Of a DNA stretch of 64,000 bases, positions 31,440-41,413 are shown one piece after another; position 1 is the stretch's first letter, and the number at the start of each line of letters is the position of its first letter. Both the position numbers and the translations under genes were made by a program. The DNA lies in contig NZ_JAGKSP010000014.1 of assembly GCF_017942085.1 (NCBI RefSeq), forward strand, positions 62,001 to 126,000, read 5' to 3'. Source of the DNA: Paenibacillus lignilyticus (GTDB lineage Bacteria > Bacillota > Bacilli > Paenibacillales > Paenibacillaceae). Below the pieces are notes generated by a model. It did no database searches and was not told where the DNA came from. It worked only from the letters and a program-made list of their open reading frames with translations.

Positions 31440-32720
31440 TCATCGGAACCGGAATTGTTCAAAGTGAATGGAGCCCGCCGGAACCCCTCTTCGCCGAAAA
31501 TCTTGTCGAAATGCCGCCAGCATGGGAGCCGGTCCGCACATATAAATCCGTTTTCCTGCCATCTCGCCTTGCATCATGCCGACTACATGCTCTGCGGTGA
31601 GTCGCCCTTGTTCCGCGGAATAGTGGACATGCACCTTGAAGTAATCATGACGTCGTGCAATATCAACGATTTCACTTAGAAACAATGCTTCTTCTTCCGT
31701 TCGTACCGTATAGACGAAATCGATTCGATGGGGAAGATGCTCCGGCATATCTCGCATCCAGCTGAGGAATGGCGTGACGCCAATGCCGCCGGCGATCCAG
31801 ATTTGATTCATGCCGCCTTTGCGGTAATCCATGGTGCCATAACCGCCTTCAACGACGGCACGCGCACCTGATTTCAGGTTACGGCTCAGAAAGTCGGTAT
31901 AATCACCGGCGGAGCGGATCGTCAGTCTGAGACCGGACTCCTTCGGCGAGCTGCTGACGGTGAAAGGATGCCATTCGGACAGCACCTTGTCTCTTCGGAA
32001 CCGGATGAACAGAAACTGCCCCGCTTCAAACGACAGCCGCTTCTTCTCCGGAACGAGCGTGACCTCGACTGCTCCGGCGCTCAACTGCCGCACCTCGCGC
32101 ACCTTGTAGCCCGCTCTGCGTCTGACGAATCTCGCAATGAGCTCGGTATACAAATACGAGGTGATGCCCACTACAATCGCAATCATCAGGAGCGTAAACG
32201 GTACTGTGGTCGTTCGAACGAGGGGATCAACAAGCAGCGAATGCGCCGTTCCGATAATGAAGAAGACCCCAATGAACCGATGCCAGATCCGCCATCCTCG
32301 GTAGCCTATCCGCACAACCCGCCGAACCCCCGGAATTCTCGGCGCCAGCGATAGGAGAATGAGCAGGACAAAACCTCCAAACGCAATATAGCCGGGAGCC
32401 CGTCCGGGAGGGACCTCATTCGGATTAAGCGGCATGACGAGCAGATGGAGGAACAGCAGCAGAAATACAAATATACCCGCGTTCCGATGGACGACATACA
32501 GCTTATCCAAGCCGCCTAATAATCGTTCCAATACCCGGATTCTCGTTGCGAGCAATAAGGTGAAGGCCATCATAATCATCATTGTCGAACCGATCACTTC
32601 GCCCAGATAGCGCTCTGAAAACGAAGGCTGAAGTCCGTGATCCACAGGCGGAAAAGCAATCCACACGGCGGCATTAACCAGCGGTAGCAAGAAAACAAAA
32701 AAATGGCGAGGCTGCAGCAT
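31440..32720 (-). CDS. Ferric-reductase-like membrane flavocytochrome
   Basis: 426 residues. The N-terminal half has about six helices with paired His in YVVHRNAGIFVFLLLFLHLLV and IWHRFIGVFFIIGTAHSLLV, the haem ligands of the ferric-reductase-like domain. The C-terminal half has FLFIRFRRDKVLSEWHPFTVSS (FAD site), IWIAGGIGVTPFLSWMRD (NAD(P) site) and a final YMCGPAPM. It should move electrons from NAD(P)H across the membrane, perhaps to ferric iron or oxygen. AAAGGAG lies seven bases before ATG 32720; earlier in-frame ATGs lack one. No Fur box was seen upstream. Confidence 0.88.
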   Translation of the reverse strand: MLQPRHFFVFLLPLVNAAVWIAFPPVDHGLQPSFSERYLGEVIGSTMMIMMAFTLLLATRIRVLERLLGGLDKLYVVHRNAGIFVFLLLFLHLLVMPLNPNEVPPGRAPGYIAFGGFVLLILLSLAPRIPGVRRVVRIGYRGWRIWHRFIGVFFIIGTAHSLLVDPLVRTTTVPFTLLMIAIVVGITSYLYTELIARFVRRRAGYKVREVRQLSAGAVEVTLVPEKKRLSFEAGQFLFIRFRRDKVLSEWHPFTVSSSPKESGLRLTIRSAGDYTDFLSRNLKSGARAVVEGGYGTMDYRKGGMNQIWIAGGIGVTPFLSWMRDMPEHLPHRIDFVYTVRTEEEALFLSEIVDIARRHDYFKVHVHYSAEQGRLTAEHVVGMMQGEMAGKRIYMCGPAPMLAAFRQDFRRRGVPAGSIHFEQFRFR

Positions 32721-32833
32721 GCACGTGCTCCTTTTTCGAGAGGAATCCTTGTCTACTTCTGATTCTACCATAGACCCCACTCGAAAAATCCCGCCGTACG
32801 ATGAATATCTGCTGCAGCTTCACCACAATTGTA

Positions 32834-33925
32834 TTACCCTTCGCTTACTTCGACCTTCTTCACCCAGCCGAACGGATCCGCAACGGCACCGGTTTGAATG
32901 CCTGTCAGCGTATCATAAATCGACTTCGAGAGCTGACCGGTCACGCCTTCGCTGATCACGAGCTTCTCTCCGTTCCAGTTCATTTCGCCGATAGGCGAAA
33001 TAACGGCTGCGGTACCGGTTCCGAAAGCTTCTTCCAGCGTACCGTTGCGGCCCGCTTCATAAAGCTCCTCAATGGAAAGCACTCTCTCCTCAACAGGAAC
33101 ATCCCAGTGCTTAAGCAGCTGAATAACCGAGTTGCGTGTAATACCCGCTAGGATGCTGCCGTTCAGTGCAGGTGTTACGACCGTTCCGTTGATTTTGAAG
33201 AAGACATTCATACTGCCGACTTCTTCGATATATTTGTGCTGCGTGCCATCGAGCCACAGGACCTGCGTGTAGCCTTCTTCCTTAGCAGCTTGCTGCGACT
33301 TCAAGGCCGCCGCATAGTTGCCGGCTGTCTTCGCTTCACCTACGCCGCCTACAACTGCACGAACATAATGGGATTCCACGTGGATTTTGACCGGATTGAT
33401 GCCTTCCGGATAGTAGGCGCCGACAGGCGACATGATAATGATGAATTGGTAATTCTCGGATGGAGACACGCCAAGCGTCGCTTGTGTGGCAATGACGAAT
33501 GGACGAATATACAGCGATGTACCCGGCAGATCCGGAATCCAGTCTTGATCGACTGCGATGAGTTGCTCCAGCGCTGCAATGGCCACGTCAATATCCAATT
33601 CAGGCACGCTCATACGATCGTTGGAACGGTTCATACGGGCAAAATTATCGCGAGGACGGAACAACTGAATGCCGCCGTCTTCGGTTTTGTAGGCTTTCAA
33701 GCCTTCGAAGATGGTTTGTCCATAATGGAACACTTTCGCGGCCGGATCGAGCACGATCGGCTGGTACGGCGTGATGCGCGGGTTATGCCACTCTCGCTCG
33801 ACACTGTAGTCCATTACAAACATGTGATCGGTAAAATAGATACCGAAACCAAGCTGATCCTGCGCTGGCTTCGTCTTCTTGTTCAGACTGCGTTCGATCG
33901 AAATGGCGTTATTGGCTGCTGTCAT
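32834..33925 (-). CDS. ilvE: Branched-chain amino-acid aminotransferase
   Basis: 363 residues of fold-type IV PLP aminotransferases, of the longer class found in Bacillus and eukaryotes. Seen are PYQPIVLDPAAKVFHYGQTIFEGLKAY, the PLP lysine region GGVGEAKTAGNYAAAL, EEVGSMNVFFKI and LNGSILAGITRNSVIQL. It transfers the amino group between Glu and Leu/Ile/Val, in both synthesis and breakdown. ATG 33925 is preceded by GGGAG at a rather long distance. A LysR gene is divergent from it and probably regulates it. Confidence 0.95.
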   Translation of the reverse strand: MTAANNAISIERSLNKKTKPAQDQLGFGIYFTDHMFVMDYSVEREWHNPRITPYQPIVLDPAAKVFHYGQTIFEGLKAYKTEDGGIQLFRPRDNFARMNRSNDRMSVPELDIDVAIAALEQLIAVDQDWIPDLPGTSLYIRPFVIATQATLGVSPSENYQFIIIMSPVGAYYPEGINPVKIHVESHYVRAVVGGVGEAKTAGNYAAALKSQQAAKEEGYTQVLWLDGTQHKYIEEVGSMNVFFKINGTVVTPALNGSILAGITRNSVIQLLKHWDVPVEERVLSIEELYEAGRNGTLEEAFGTGTAAVISPIGEMNWNGEKLVISEGVTGQLSKSIYDTLTGIQTGAVADPFGWVKKVEVSEG

Positions 33926-34015
33926 GGTTGAATCACTACTCCCTTACTTTCTAATTGGTGATTGCATACTACCACCTGTTGAGGTATATATAAAATATCT
34001 ATTCTGTTCACTATC

Positions 34016-34032
34016 CATACCTTTAAAGTATG
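34016..34032. promoter_or_regulatory. LysR-type operator between ilvE and lysR
   Basis: CATACCTTTAAAGTATG is an inverted repeat with 5-base arms and the T-N11-A pattern of LysR binding sites. A looser related half-site (GCATAC...GGTATA) lies 50 bases closer to ilvE. It is 30 bases before the lysR start. Confidence 0.6.
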
Positions 34033-34061
34033 CAAAGAGAATATAAATTGGGGATGCTTAA

Positions 34062-34949
34062 ATGGACTTTCGACAGCTCAAATACTTCTTGGCCATTGCA
34101 CAGGAGAAGCAGATTACACGAGCGGCGAAGCTGCTGCATATGGAGCAGCCGCCCCTTAGCAGGCAGCTCATGCTGATGGAAGATGAGCTCGGCGCCCAGC
34201 TGTTCGAGCGGAGCCGAACCCAGCTGACATTGACCGCTGCAGGGCGGCTGCTTAAGGATCGGGCAGAGTCGTTGCTGCTGCAATTAGACGAGACAATGAA
34301 GGAAGTCAAAGAGCTTGAGCTTGGTGTGCGCGGTACGCTCTCTCTGGGTGCGGTTGTTTCCTGCGTTTCCATACTCCCCGGGCCGATCCAGCAGCTGCGC
34401 GAGAAGTTCCCGCAGGTCACGTTTAAGATTGCCGAGGGCGACCATTACCTGCTGGGCGAAATGCTGGAGAGACGCTCGATTGAGCTCGTCATATCCAGAC
34501 TGCCGTTCGAGGCTCATCTGCTTCCGAATAAGCTGGATATGCTCCCGCTTCCTTCCGATCCTTATGTTGCCTTGATGCCTGCCGCATGGGCTTCCCCCCG
34601 CAGAGGGAACGATATCAGCATCGGGGAGCTCGCCCAATATCCGCAGCTTACGTTAAAGACCGACAAAACAATCAAAATGCACGAGCAGGTCGTGAACGAA
34701 TTCCGCCGTCACGGCTTCGAGCCCAACATCATCTGCGAATGCTCCAGCGTCGCCATTATTATGTCCCTAATCGCCGCAGGAATCGGCGCAACGGTGTTTC
34801 CGAAATCGGTTATTTCCTCGTTTCCCTCCGGGGACGTGATCACGCTCCCTATTCGCGACGCCGATTTTCAATCCGAGGTCGGCATACTGTGGCTGAAGGA
34901 TCAGCTGCTGTCCAAGCGAGCTCAGCATTTTATTGAATGTTTTCAATAG
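34062..34949 (+). CDS. LysR-family transcriptional regulator
   Basis: 295 residues. The N-terminal HTH is FRQLKYFLAIAQEKQITRAA, KLLHMEQPPLSRQLMLMEDELG, the standard LysR start, followed by a periplasmic-binding-like effector domain (SLGAVVSCVSILPGPI, VVNEFRRHGFEPNIICECSS). GGGGATG precedes the ATG. Divergent placement to ilvE with an operator between them suggests control of branched-chain amino-acid transamination, with self-repression. The effector is unknown. Confidence 0.92.
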   Translation: MDFRQLKYFLAIAQEKQITRAAKLLHMEQPPLSRQLMLMEDELGAQLFERSRTQLTLTAAGRLLKDRAESLLLQLDETMKEVKELELGVRGTLSLGAVVSCVSILPGPIQQLREKFPQVTFKIAEGDHYLLGEMLERRSIELVISRLPFEAHLLPNKLDMLPLPSDPYVALMPAAWASPRRGNDISIGELAQYPQLTLKTDKTIKMHEQVVNEFRRHGFEPNIICECSSVAIIMSLIAAGIGATVFPKSVISSFPSGDVITLPIRDADFQSEVGILWLKDQLLSKRAQHFIECFQ

Positions 34950-34968
34950 TCCTCGCTATACATTAATA

Positions 34969-35008
34969 AGACCGAGTGCACTGCCAGGCAGATGCGCTCG
35001 GTCTATTG
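34969..35008. terminator. Bidirectional terminator between lysR and the SLH protease
   Basis: AGACCGAG (34969) and CTCGGTCT (34997) form the stem, with further TGC/GCG pairs, followed by ATTGTTTTG. Confidence 0.8.
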
Positions 35009-35017
35009 TTTTGCCTT

Positions 35018-38000
35018 CTACTCGTTAATAAAAGCGAGCTGCTGCAGCATGCGCTTCAATGCCACAACGGCATTGGCTCTTGTAACGGACAGAGCCGGCT
35101 CAAACTTGCCCTTCAGTTCGACTTCCAGAATGCCGGCTTTCAGCAGCTGATTGATATCCTCCGTAGCCCATGCAGCAATCGAAGCAGCATCCGGCAGCTT
35201 ATCGACGCTGATTGCAGTGTTGGCCGAACCTGTCTCAGGCTTGACTGTCACGTACTTCATGGCTCTGCCGATCATGACCGCCATTTCTTGTTTCGTAATA
35301 ATGCCATTCGGGGAGAACCTGCCATTCGTATCCCCTTTAATCAAGCCCGTTTGATCTGCAACACTTGCAACACGTGCATACCATGCGTTCGGTTGAACGT
35401 CGGTGAAACGCAAGGAGCTTGTTTGCGGCGAAGCCAGTCCAAGCGCTCGTACAAGCAGCGCAGCAAATTCCGCACGCGTTACCTGCTGGTCCGGGTTGAA
35501 CGTAGTAGCTGTCGCACCAAGAACTACACGTTTCGAGGCCATGATCTCGATATCCTTTTGAGCCCAATGTCCCGTAATATCCGTGAAGGTCTTCGAAGCG
35601 CTGGCTACGGTATACGTACTGTTATGTGGCACCTTCACCTCCATAACCGTATGATCCCCTTCCTTGCGAGCAAAAGCGGGCACAAACCCGGAGGTGCCTG
35701 TTTCAGAATCATAGACCAGAGCTGTAAGGTGATTCATATCCGCGTTTGCTTTGATGGTAAATGAACGTGTAACATAGGTGCCATTGAAATCATTCCATTC
35801 CGTGCTCTTACCGTCCTTCTCCAGCATTACGGTAAATGCGATGGAATCCGACAGTGGCTTAAATCCTTCTTGAGTCAATTGCTTCGTAATCTTGTTGCGT
35901 ATCAAGTTGCTTGATTTGGCGATGCTAATGTCTACTGTCATATCATCCGTAATCACAGTACTGCCTGTATCCAAAAATGCTTTGACAGGCAGCTCATACG
36001 TGACATCGTGCGATTGAACTACAAGAATCATATCCGAATATTTCTTACTTGCCTCCAGTAGTACACTTGATGGGAAGGCTACCGATAGATTAACTTCAAG
36101 CTGTTCAAGGGAGATGATAACCTTCGGAACAACCGGCTCGTCCTCTTGTTTTGCCTGTGCATCAGCCTGCTCCTGCGCCTTAAACAGTGCTGCACGGAGA
36201 TCAGCTGACTCCAATTCAAAGTGCATGCCTGAACTATCTGTTGTCGTCTTCATATCATCCGGACCTAGTTTTACAGATGGATCTACCGGTTCTGCCGGGA
36301 AGAACCCGCCGAAGAACCCTCCTCCAAAGCCGCCTCCGCTATTATCGCTTCCGTTATTCTCGGAAGGATCCGGTGAGTTTGGCGGAATTGGACAACCGTT
36401 TACCAGCGAGCTTGCAGCTTGTGCGACAGATTGCCCTGTGATCGACGGCTTGCTCAAGCCAGATACAACCGATGGTACAAGGGAGTACGGCGATAGCGTC
36501 GTCTGGCCTCCCTCACTGTATGCGATAAGCAGCTCGTCCTGTTTATCACCCGGCAAAATATCTACGATCGTGGTCGGCATTGCAAGCTGCTGCTTACGCT
36601 GGAAGGTTGCATAGTCATACACATTAAGCGTACTTCCGTTTAACGTATAGAACGTTGTCAGGTCTTTAGAGAAGACAACTCTGCTGAATGGCTCAATTGT
36701 TCTGACATACCGCATATCATCCGCTTTTGTAGTCGAGCTCGTAAATATGGTTCCGGCTCCATTGAACAGATATTTATAATCCGGTGTAATCTGTAAGTAC
36801 GTCGACATGTTGTAGTCTCCGTGGTAAGGAGAATCGTAACCGCCTGGATACTTCGGATCCGTAAAATGTCCGGTGTCATCAACGTTGTAGGCACGGATGT
36901 CCCTAGGTGATAGATCTGTATCAATCGAATACACATGATGTGGACTATATTGAAGATAAGACGACTGTCGAACACCGGTTTGTTCAACGAATACATTAGT
37001 AGGCGCATAGGAATTGATATACGTCCATTGATCCCAGCCCGACGAAACATACATATAACCGTTATCATCTACAACAAGGTCAAAAGGATGGATCGTCGTG
37101 TTAAACTCTTCTACCTTCTCGAGCGTATCAGCCTTCAATATCGCAATTCCATTAACTAAAGCTACATAGAGCTTTCCTCCGGATACATACAGCCTGACCG
37201 GTTGATCAAGTGTAACAGTATGGACGTCACCTGTCTCAAGACTCATCGAAGCTACGGTATTGCTGCCATTAAATATGCCATAGATAACCGGATCGGTCGG
37301 ATGCTTAATCATTTGTTTCACGTTGCCGTTGAAATGAGCCCAGCCTATTCCGGCACTCACCCCTGTAATCCCTGTACGGTTTATTACCTCCAGCTTATTG
37401 AAGGCAGAGATATTATTCCCACTGAAGTCAGTTACCTGTGCCACGGTAGAAACAGGCGTATGGGAGATCGTCACTCGGTCTGTTGACGTTACTTTATTAT
37501 CCAACGTCAATATAATCTTCCGTCCAACAGAGGTGATTTCGTACAGCATAACTGACCTATTATTTACTTCTACATGAAACGTGTCCCTAACTGCCCCATA
37601 TGCGTTCTTCAAAGGTTCATTGTAGGTCAACGTTAATTGATTCCCGTTAATTCGAGCCGTGCTTAATACGGGCTGCACCGTATCATCCATCAGGAAATAC
37701 CCGTTCGTCGCATCGGGACGCACGCTGCGGCCATTGGTTCCTTTCAAGCCTGATACCGTAATCTTATAGCCGTTCTTGGACACAAGCGCTGAAGTCGTCA
37801 AATAGACGACATTGTCATAATCGCAATCCACTTCCACTTTCGAAATTTGGGGATTGGAATAACCGGAAATCAACGATTCCAGCTTATAATTGGCTATATT
37901 GCCAAGTGCTGAAAGACTCATCGCCTGATCAAATACAACCGCTACTGTTGTGTTGTTCTCCGCATACCCGCCAAGAACCTTCGGGCTATCGGAATCCTTG

Positions 38001-40204
38001 ATTGCCGTGACCGTCCATGTTTGAACAGTGCCATTCTCGGCTGTAACGGTATAGGTAACCGGTCGATTCAGGTTCACCGCACTGCCACTCGCAGGTGAAA
38101 CCTTCGCACCAGCAGAAACCTCAACCGTCGGTTGGATAGCGGATACGTTATCGATCTTTTCCACATATAACGTAACCGTGTGCTGAATAGGATCGATAAT
38201 GGCCGGCCCTGTCAATACATCCGAGTTGAATCCGACAATATTACGATCCGCCTGCGGATCAGCGACAGACCCTTGAATCATCCACGTCTGTGACTGCCCA
38301 TTCTGTGAAGTTACGGTGTAAGCGACCGGATTCGTGAAGTCCTGCGCGACATGAATATCAGGCGTAATGCTGGCACCCGGTGAAATAGCAATCTGCGGAG
38401 CAAGTGCAGTTAAGTTAGTCCCATATGCAGTCGAGAAGGTAACGGTATGCGCTAATGCGTTGATGTCCGGATTTCCGACCATTCCGGCAGCACTGAAGGA
38501 TACAATACCGTTCTCATTATTCGAATATGGAAGGCCAACTGTTGCCCATGCCGCTTTCACAACTTCAATAACAGCATTCTTCTGCTCTTCCGGAAGCGTA
38601 AGATCATTAGCTGCAAGGACAAAGGAGTCCCTTGCTTCAATGAAACCGGAAGTAGGCGTCAGATAGGAGGTCAACGCCATATAAGTGATATCACCAAGGA
38701 TTGAACGCCCTTGACCAGTCAAAGCAGGCAGCGCATCAATACCTTTTGCAATCAAATAAGCAGCATGATTGGGAATACCGCTATTCATATGAACGCCGCC
38801 GTTATCGTGATCGATATCCTCAGGTAAGTTCTCATATCCCGCCATTGTCGAAGGCTGCGGCGGGATTCCACGCTCCGGATGCTCCAGATCACGCAGCACA
38901 CCGCTTCCGCCTGCAACGCCGGCATTCTCGGCAATGGACCAATCTTGATCGTCATAGACGACAGCCATAATGTCGGAAATCGATTCATTAAGCGCTCCGG
39001 ACTGTCCTGAATATTCCAAGTTCGCTGTATATTCAGTTACAGCGTGTGTCAGTTCATGTGCGATAACATCATTCGCGCAAGTTAAACATTCGAATAATTC
39101 GTTGCCATCGCCATAGACGATTTCATAGCCATCCCAATAGGCATTATCAATCGCACCCGCATTCACGACAGAGATAATGGACATTCCATTGCCGTCCAAA
39201 CTGTTCCGATTGAACCGGCTCGCATAGAAGTCATACACTTGACCTGCAAAATAATGCGCATCTACCGCTTCGGGGTCGTCAAACGACGGTGATGGTGAGT
39301 TAACAGGGAAAAACGGATTCTCGGCATCATAGGTTTCAATTACACCTGTTTCGATTCCATTTTCCATGTGATACATCGGTTTGGTTTTGTCAGAGAGGTA
39401 GTACTCACTGCCTTGCAGTGCCAAATTTAATGCCCTTGTTTCCCCATAGTAGCCTCTGCCCCAGCCGCTCGTGCTGTCGTTCGGGGCTGACTGCTCTAAT
39501 CGACTGAACTTCTTAAGTACAATGCCGGTATTCGCATCGACGAAACCAATCCAGCGTCCCAATTTGGGCTGCATGTACTCCATATCTACTTTATAAGCCA
39601 AACTGTAGGTTCCGTTCGACGGATATACCATCAATTGGGCTTTAGGTTTGCCTAACTCTCGAGAAGCCAGTTGTCCACCTAGTGTTATGGCATAGCCGAC
39701 TGCTTGTTCCACGTCCGACTGGAACGCGGCAGCTGCTTGGTTCTCATCTATAGTGGGCTGTGTATCTAACTTGATTCCTTCAAGTTCCGTAGAAGCATCA
39801 TTCGTAATGGCATACATCCGCTTATCTGTGCCGACGTGCGCCGTTATGTATTTACCGTAAACAGGAAGGCCTCGATATTGCTGCTGCAGCATGTAGTGCT
39901 GTCTTCCTTGGGCGTCGCTTATTTTCTTCGCTATTGTCAGGCTGGTCTGCGCCTGGGACTGCCTAAGAGATTGTTGATTCGTAGAGAAATATTGAATAAC
40001 GTCCGAATCGGTACGTAATTCACCTGAAAGTTTGCCTTGCAGCATACGCGGAGCTTGTTCCTGCGAGCCCTCCATTACATTGCCGATACCCGGCGTCAAA
40101 GGGCCGGTTAATCCTGACGCCATCGCAGGTGGAATGGCAACAGATAGAACGAGTATGCCCGTAAGCATGCTTATACAGATGGACTTGAAACGACGAGACA
40201 GCAC
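35018..40204 (-). CDS. Giant S-layer-anchored thermolysin-type (M4) metalloprotease
   Basis: 1728 residues. Signal peptide to ~30 (MLTGILVLSVAIPPAMAS), then FTP and PepSY propeptide modules, then the M4 catalytic domain with HELTH at 383-387, GALNESISD (third zinc ligand) and NGGVHMNSGIPNHAAYL (active-site His). After ~560 come two DUF5018-like repeats (NALAHTVTF, DPIQHTVTL), SbsA/Big-like modules, a region of repeated strands that looks like a beta-propeller (~960-1290), a Gly-rich linker, a further beta module, and three SLH repeats at the C terminus. Start is GTG with AGGGGG seven bases before. It should be a wall-bound, self-processed protease; the large middle part probably binds a substrate or carbohydrate. 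Confidence 0.92.
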   Translation of the reverse strand: MLSRRFKSICISMLTGILVLSVAIPPAMASGLTGPLTPGIGNVMEGSQEQAPRMLQGKLSGELRTDSDVIQYFSTNQQSLRQSQAQTSLTIAKKISDAQGRQHYMLQQQYRGLPVYGKYITAHVGTDKRMYAITNDASTELEGIKLDTQPTIDENQAAAAFQSDVEQAVGYAITLGGQLASRELGKPKAQLMVYPSNGTYSLAYKVDMEYMQPKLGRWIGFVDANTGIVLKKFSRLEQSAPNDSTSGWGRGYYGETRALNLALQGSEYYLSDKTKPMYHMENGIETGVIETYDAENPFFPVNSPSPSFDDPEAVDAHYFAGQVYDFYASRFNRNSLDGNGMSIISVVNAGAIDNAYWDGYEIVYGDGNELFECLTCANDVIAHELTHAVTEYTANLEYSGQSGALNESISDIMAVVYDDQDWSIAENAGVAGGSGVLRDLEHPERGIPPQPSTMAGYENLPEDIDHDNGGVHMNSGIPNHAAYLIAKGIDALPALTGQGRSILGDITYMALTSYLTPTSGFIEARDSFVLAANDLTLPEEQKNAVIEVVKAAWATVGLPYSNNENGIVSFSAAGMVGNPDINALAHTVTFSTAYGTNLTALAPQIAISPGASITPDIHVAQDFTNPVAYTVTSQNGQSQTWMIQGSVADPQADRNIVGFNSDVLTGPAIIDPIQHTVTLYVEKIDNVSAIQPTVEVSAGAKVSPASGSAVNLNRPVTYTVTAENGTVQTWTVTAIKDSDSPKVLGGYAENNTTVAVVFDQAMSLSALGNIANYKLESLISGYSNPQISKVEVDCDYDNVVYLTTSALVSKNGYKITVSGLKGTNGRSVRPDATNGYFLMDDTVQPVLSTARINGNQLTLTYNEPLKNAYGAVRDTFHVEVNNRSVMLYEITSVGRKIILTLDNKVTSTDRVTISHTPVSTVAQVTDFSGNNISAFNKLEVINRTGITGVSAGIGWAHFNGNVKQMIKHPTDPVIYGIFNGSNTVASMSLETGDVHTVTLDQPVRLYVSGGKLYVALVNGIAILKADTLEKVEEFNTTIHPFDLVVDDNGYMYVSSGWDQWTYINSYAPTNVFVEQTGVRQSSYLQYSPHHVYSIDTDLSPRDIRAYNVDDTGHFTDPKYPGGYDSPYHGDYNMSTYLQITPDYKYLFNGAGTIFTSSTTKADDMRYVRTIEPFSRVVFSKDLTTFYTLNGSTLNVYDYATFQRKQQLAMPTTIVDILPGDKQDELLIAYSEGGQTTLSPYSLVPSVVSGLSKPSITGQSVAQAASSLVNGCPIPPNSPDPSENNGSDNSGGGFGGGFFGGFFPAEPVDPSVKLGPDDMKTTTDSSGMHFELESADLRAALFKAQEQADAQAKQEDEPVVPKVIISLEQLEVNLSVAFPSSVLLEASKKYSDMILVVQSHDVTYELPVKAFLDTGSTVITDDMTVDISIAKSSNLIRNKITKQLTQEGFKPLSDSIAFTVMLEKDGKSTEWNDFNGTYVTRSFTIKANADMNHLTALVYDSETGTSGFVPAFARKEGDHTVMEVKVPHNSTYTVASASKTFTDITGHWAQKDIEIMASKRVVLGATATTFNPDQQVTRAEFAALLVRALGLASPQTSSLRFTDVQPNAWYARVASVADQTGLIKGDTNGRFSPNGIITKQEMAVMIGRAMKYVTVKPETGSANTAISVDKLPDAASIAAWATEDINQLLKAGILEVELKGKFEPALSVTRANAVVALKRMLQQLAFINE

Positions 40205-40251
40205 TGATTTTCCCCCTAGATATTAAATTCAAAAAATTACCACCACTATAG

Positions 40252-40279
40252 AATATAGTAAAATAATCTATTATGACAA
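40252..40279 (-). promoter_or_regulatory. Promoter of the SLH protease gene
   Basis: Minus strand TTGTCA (40274-40279) and TATATT (40252-40257), 16 bases apart, about 45 bases before the start codon. Confidence 0.6.
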
Positions 40280-40369
40280 CGCTATTTACTAGATTTATAG
40301 ATGCTAGATTTTACCTACACCTTAGTAAACTGGCACTCAATCCACCACTACGTTCCGTACTGCAAAAAG

Positions 40370-40416
40370 AAAGGCCGATATCGCTCCGTCGAAGGAGAAT
40401 ATCGGCCTTTCTCGTT
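40370..40416. terminator. Strong hairpin between divergent genes
   Basis: AAAGGCCGATAT and its complement with inner CTCC/GGAG, T-rich on both sides. It lies upstream of both neighbours, so it ends no known gene. It may insulate their promoters or end an unseen short RNA. Nothing else was seen in the 40280-40603 gap. Confidence 0.7.
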
Positions 40417-40603
40417 TCACACTTGTTATTACTCATACTCCTCTTCACACGCCTATCTGTTCTCGTCCCGCGATGACCGGAATCTTCCTCTGAGAACGCT
40501 CCCGATGGTGTAGTTGATGGCATGGCTGGCATAGACACTCTCTCCCCTGAATATGTTGTCTTGTATCTCCGATATGTGGAACCCAGTAAAGGGGCGAAAC
40601 GCA

Positions 40604-41413
40604 ATGATGAGACGATATCTCGTGATGCTTGCGAACGTAGTGCTGTATGTGGCCATGATCATAGCCGCGATTGTGATTTACAATGTAGCTGTAAATCCGC
40701 TGACGGAGTGGGGAGCCTTCGGGGAAGGCGAACAATTGCCTGCGCAAGTTTTTATCGTGCTGGCGCTGTCCGTCGTGTTGTGTTATTTGGCCTATACGGT
40801 CAAATACAAGCTGATGGGTTCGCAGACGCCGCCGGGCTTTATAAGGATGCAGCAGTACCTGCCGATTTCAACCTTGCGAGCCGTGCATATGATCACCGTC
40901 GGCATCGGGTTTGCTTTCTTCTTCACAGCCGCCCTCAAGCTCCTGCTCCATCAAGGGGTAAGCGAGCTGGCAACCTTCACCGATCAATATGCCGACGTTC
41001 CGACCGGCTACCTCATCGTCTCTGCCGTCATCAACACCGCGCTGGAGCTCATCTTGTTCATGGGCATCCTCTTCAATGAAACGCGCCGCAATGTGGCTGT
41101 CTTCTGGGCGGTTCTCCTCGTTTCCATCATTATTGCCGCTCTTCAGCCTGGCGGGTTCGCCATGCAGCTGCTCGGCATTCCGCTTGGCTTCCTGTATGGC
41201 TACATGTATCTCCGCTTGCGGTCGATTTGGTCAGTCATCCTCATCGGATGCATGTTTAATGTGTTGTTCTTTGCTTTTGTCAAAACGTCCGCTTTCGATT
41301 GGTTCGACTCGCTTCATGACGGCTGGCTTATCGTCATCATTGCTGTTGCGGCGATCTATATGGGCGCGAGCGTCTTGAAGTACAACGGGAAGAAGAGTTC
41401 GAAGCCAATGTAA
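40604..41413 (+). CDS. CPBP-like membrane protein without catalytic residues
   Basis: 269 residues and about eight helices. The layout follows CPBP (CAAX-protease/Abi) proteins: NTALELILFMGILFNETRR stands where EExxxR is expected, AALQPGGFAMQLLGIPLGFLYG where FxxxH is, and SIWSVILIGCMFN where HxxxN is. The first Glu, the Arg and both His are replaced (Leu, Met, Gln, Gly). It is therefore a likely pseudoenzyme, or a distant look-alike. AAAGGGGCG precedes the ATG at 40604. A hairpin follows the stop. Family assignment rests on pattern, not on search. Confidence 0.6.
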   Translation: MMRRYLVMLANVVLYVAMIIAAIVIYNVAVNPLTEWGAFGEGEQLPAQVFIVLALSVVLCYLAYTVKYKLMGSQTPPGFIRMQQYLPISTLRAVHMITVGIGFAFFFTAALKLLLHQGVSELATFTDQYADVPTGYLIVSAVINTALELILFMGILFNETRRNVAVFWAVLLVSIIIAALQPGGFAMQLLGIPLGFLYGYMYLRLRSIWSVILIGCMFNVLFFAFVKTSAFDWFDSLHDGWLIVIIAVAAIYMGASVLKYNGKKSSKPM

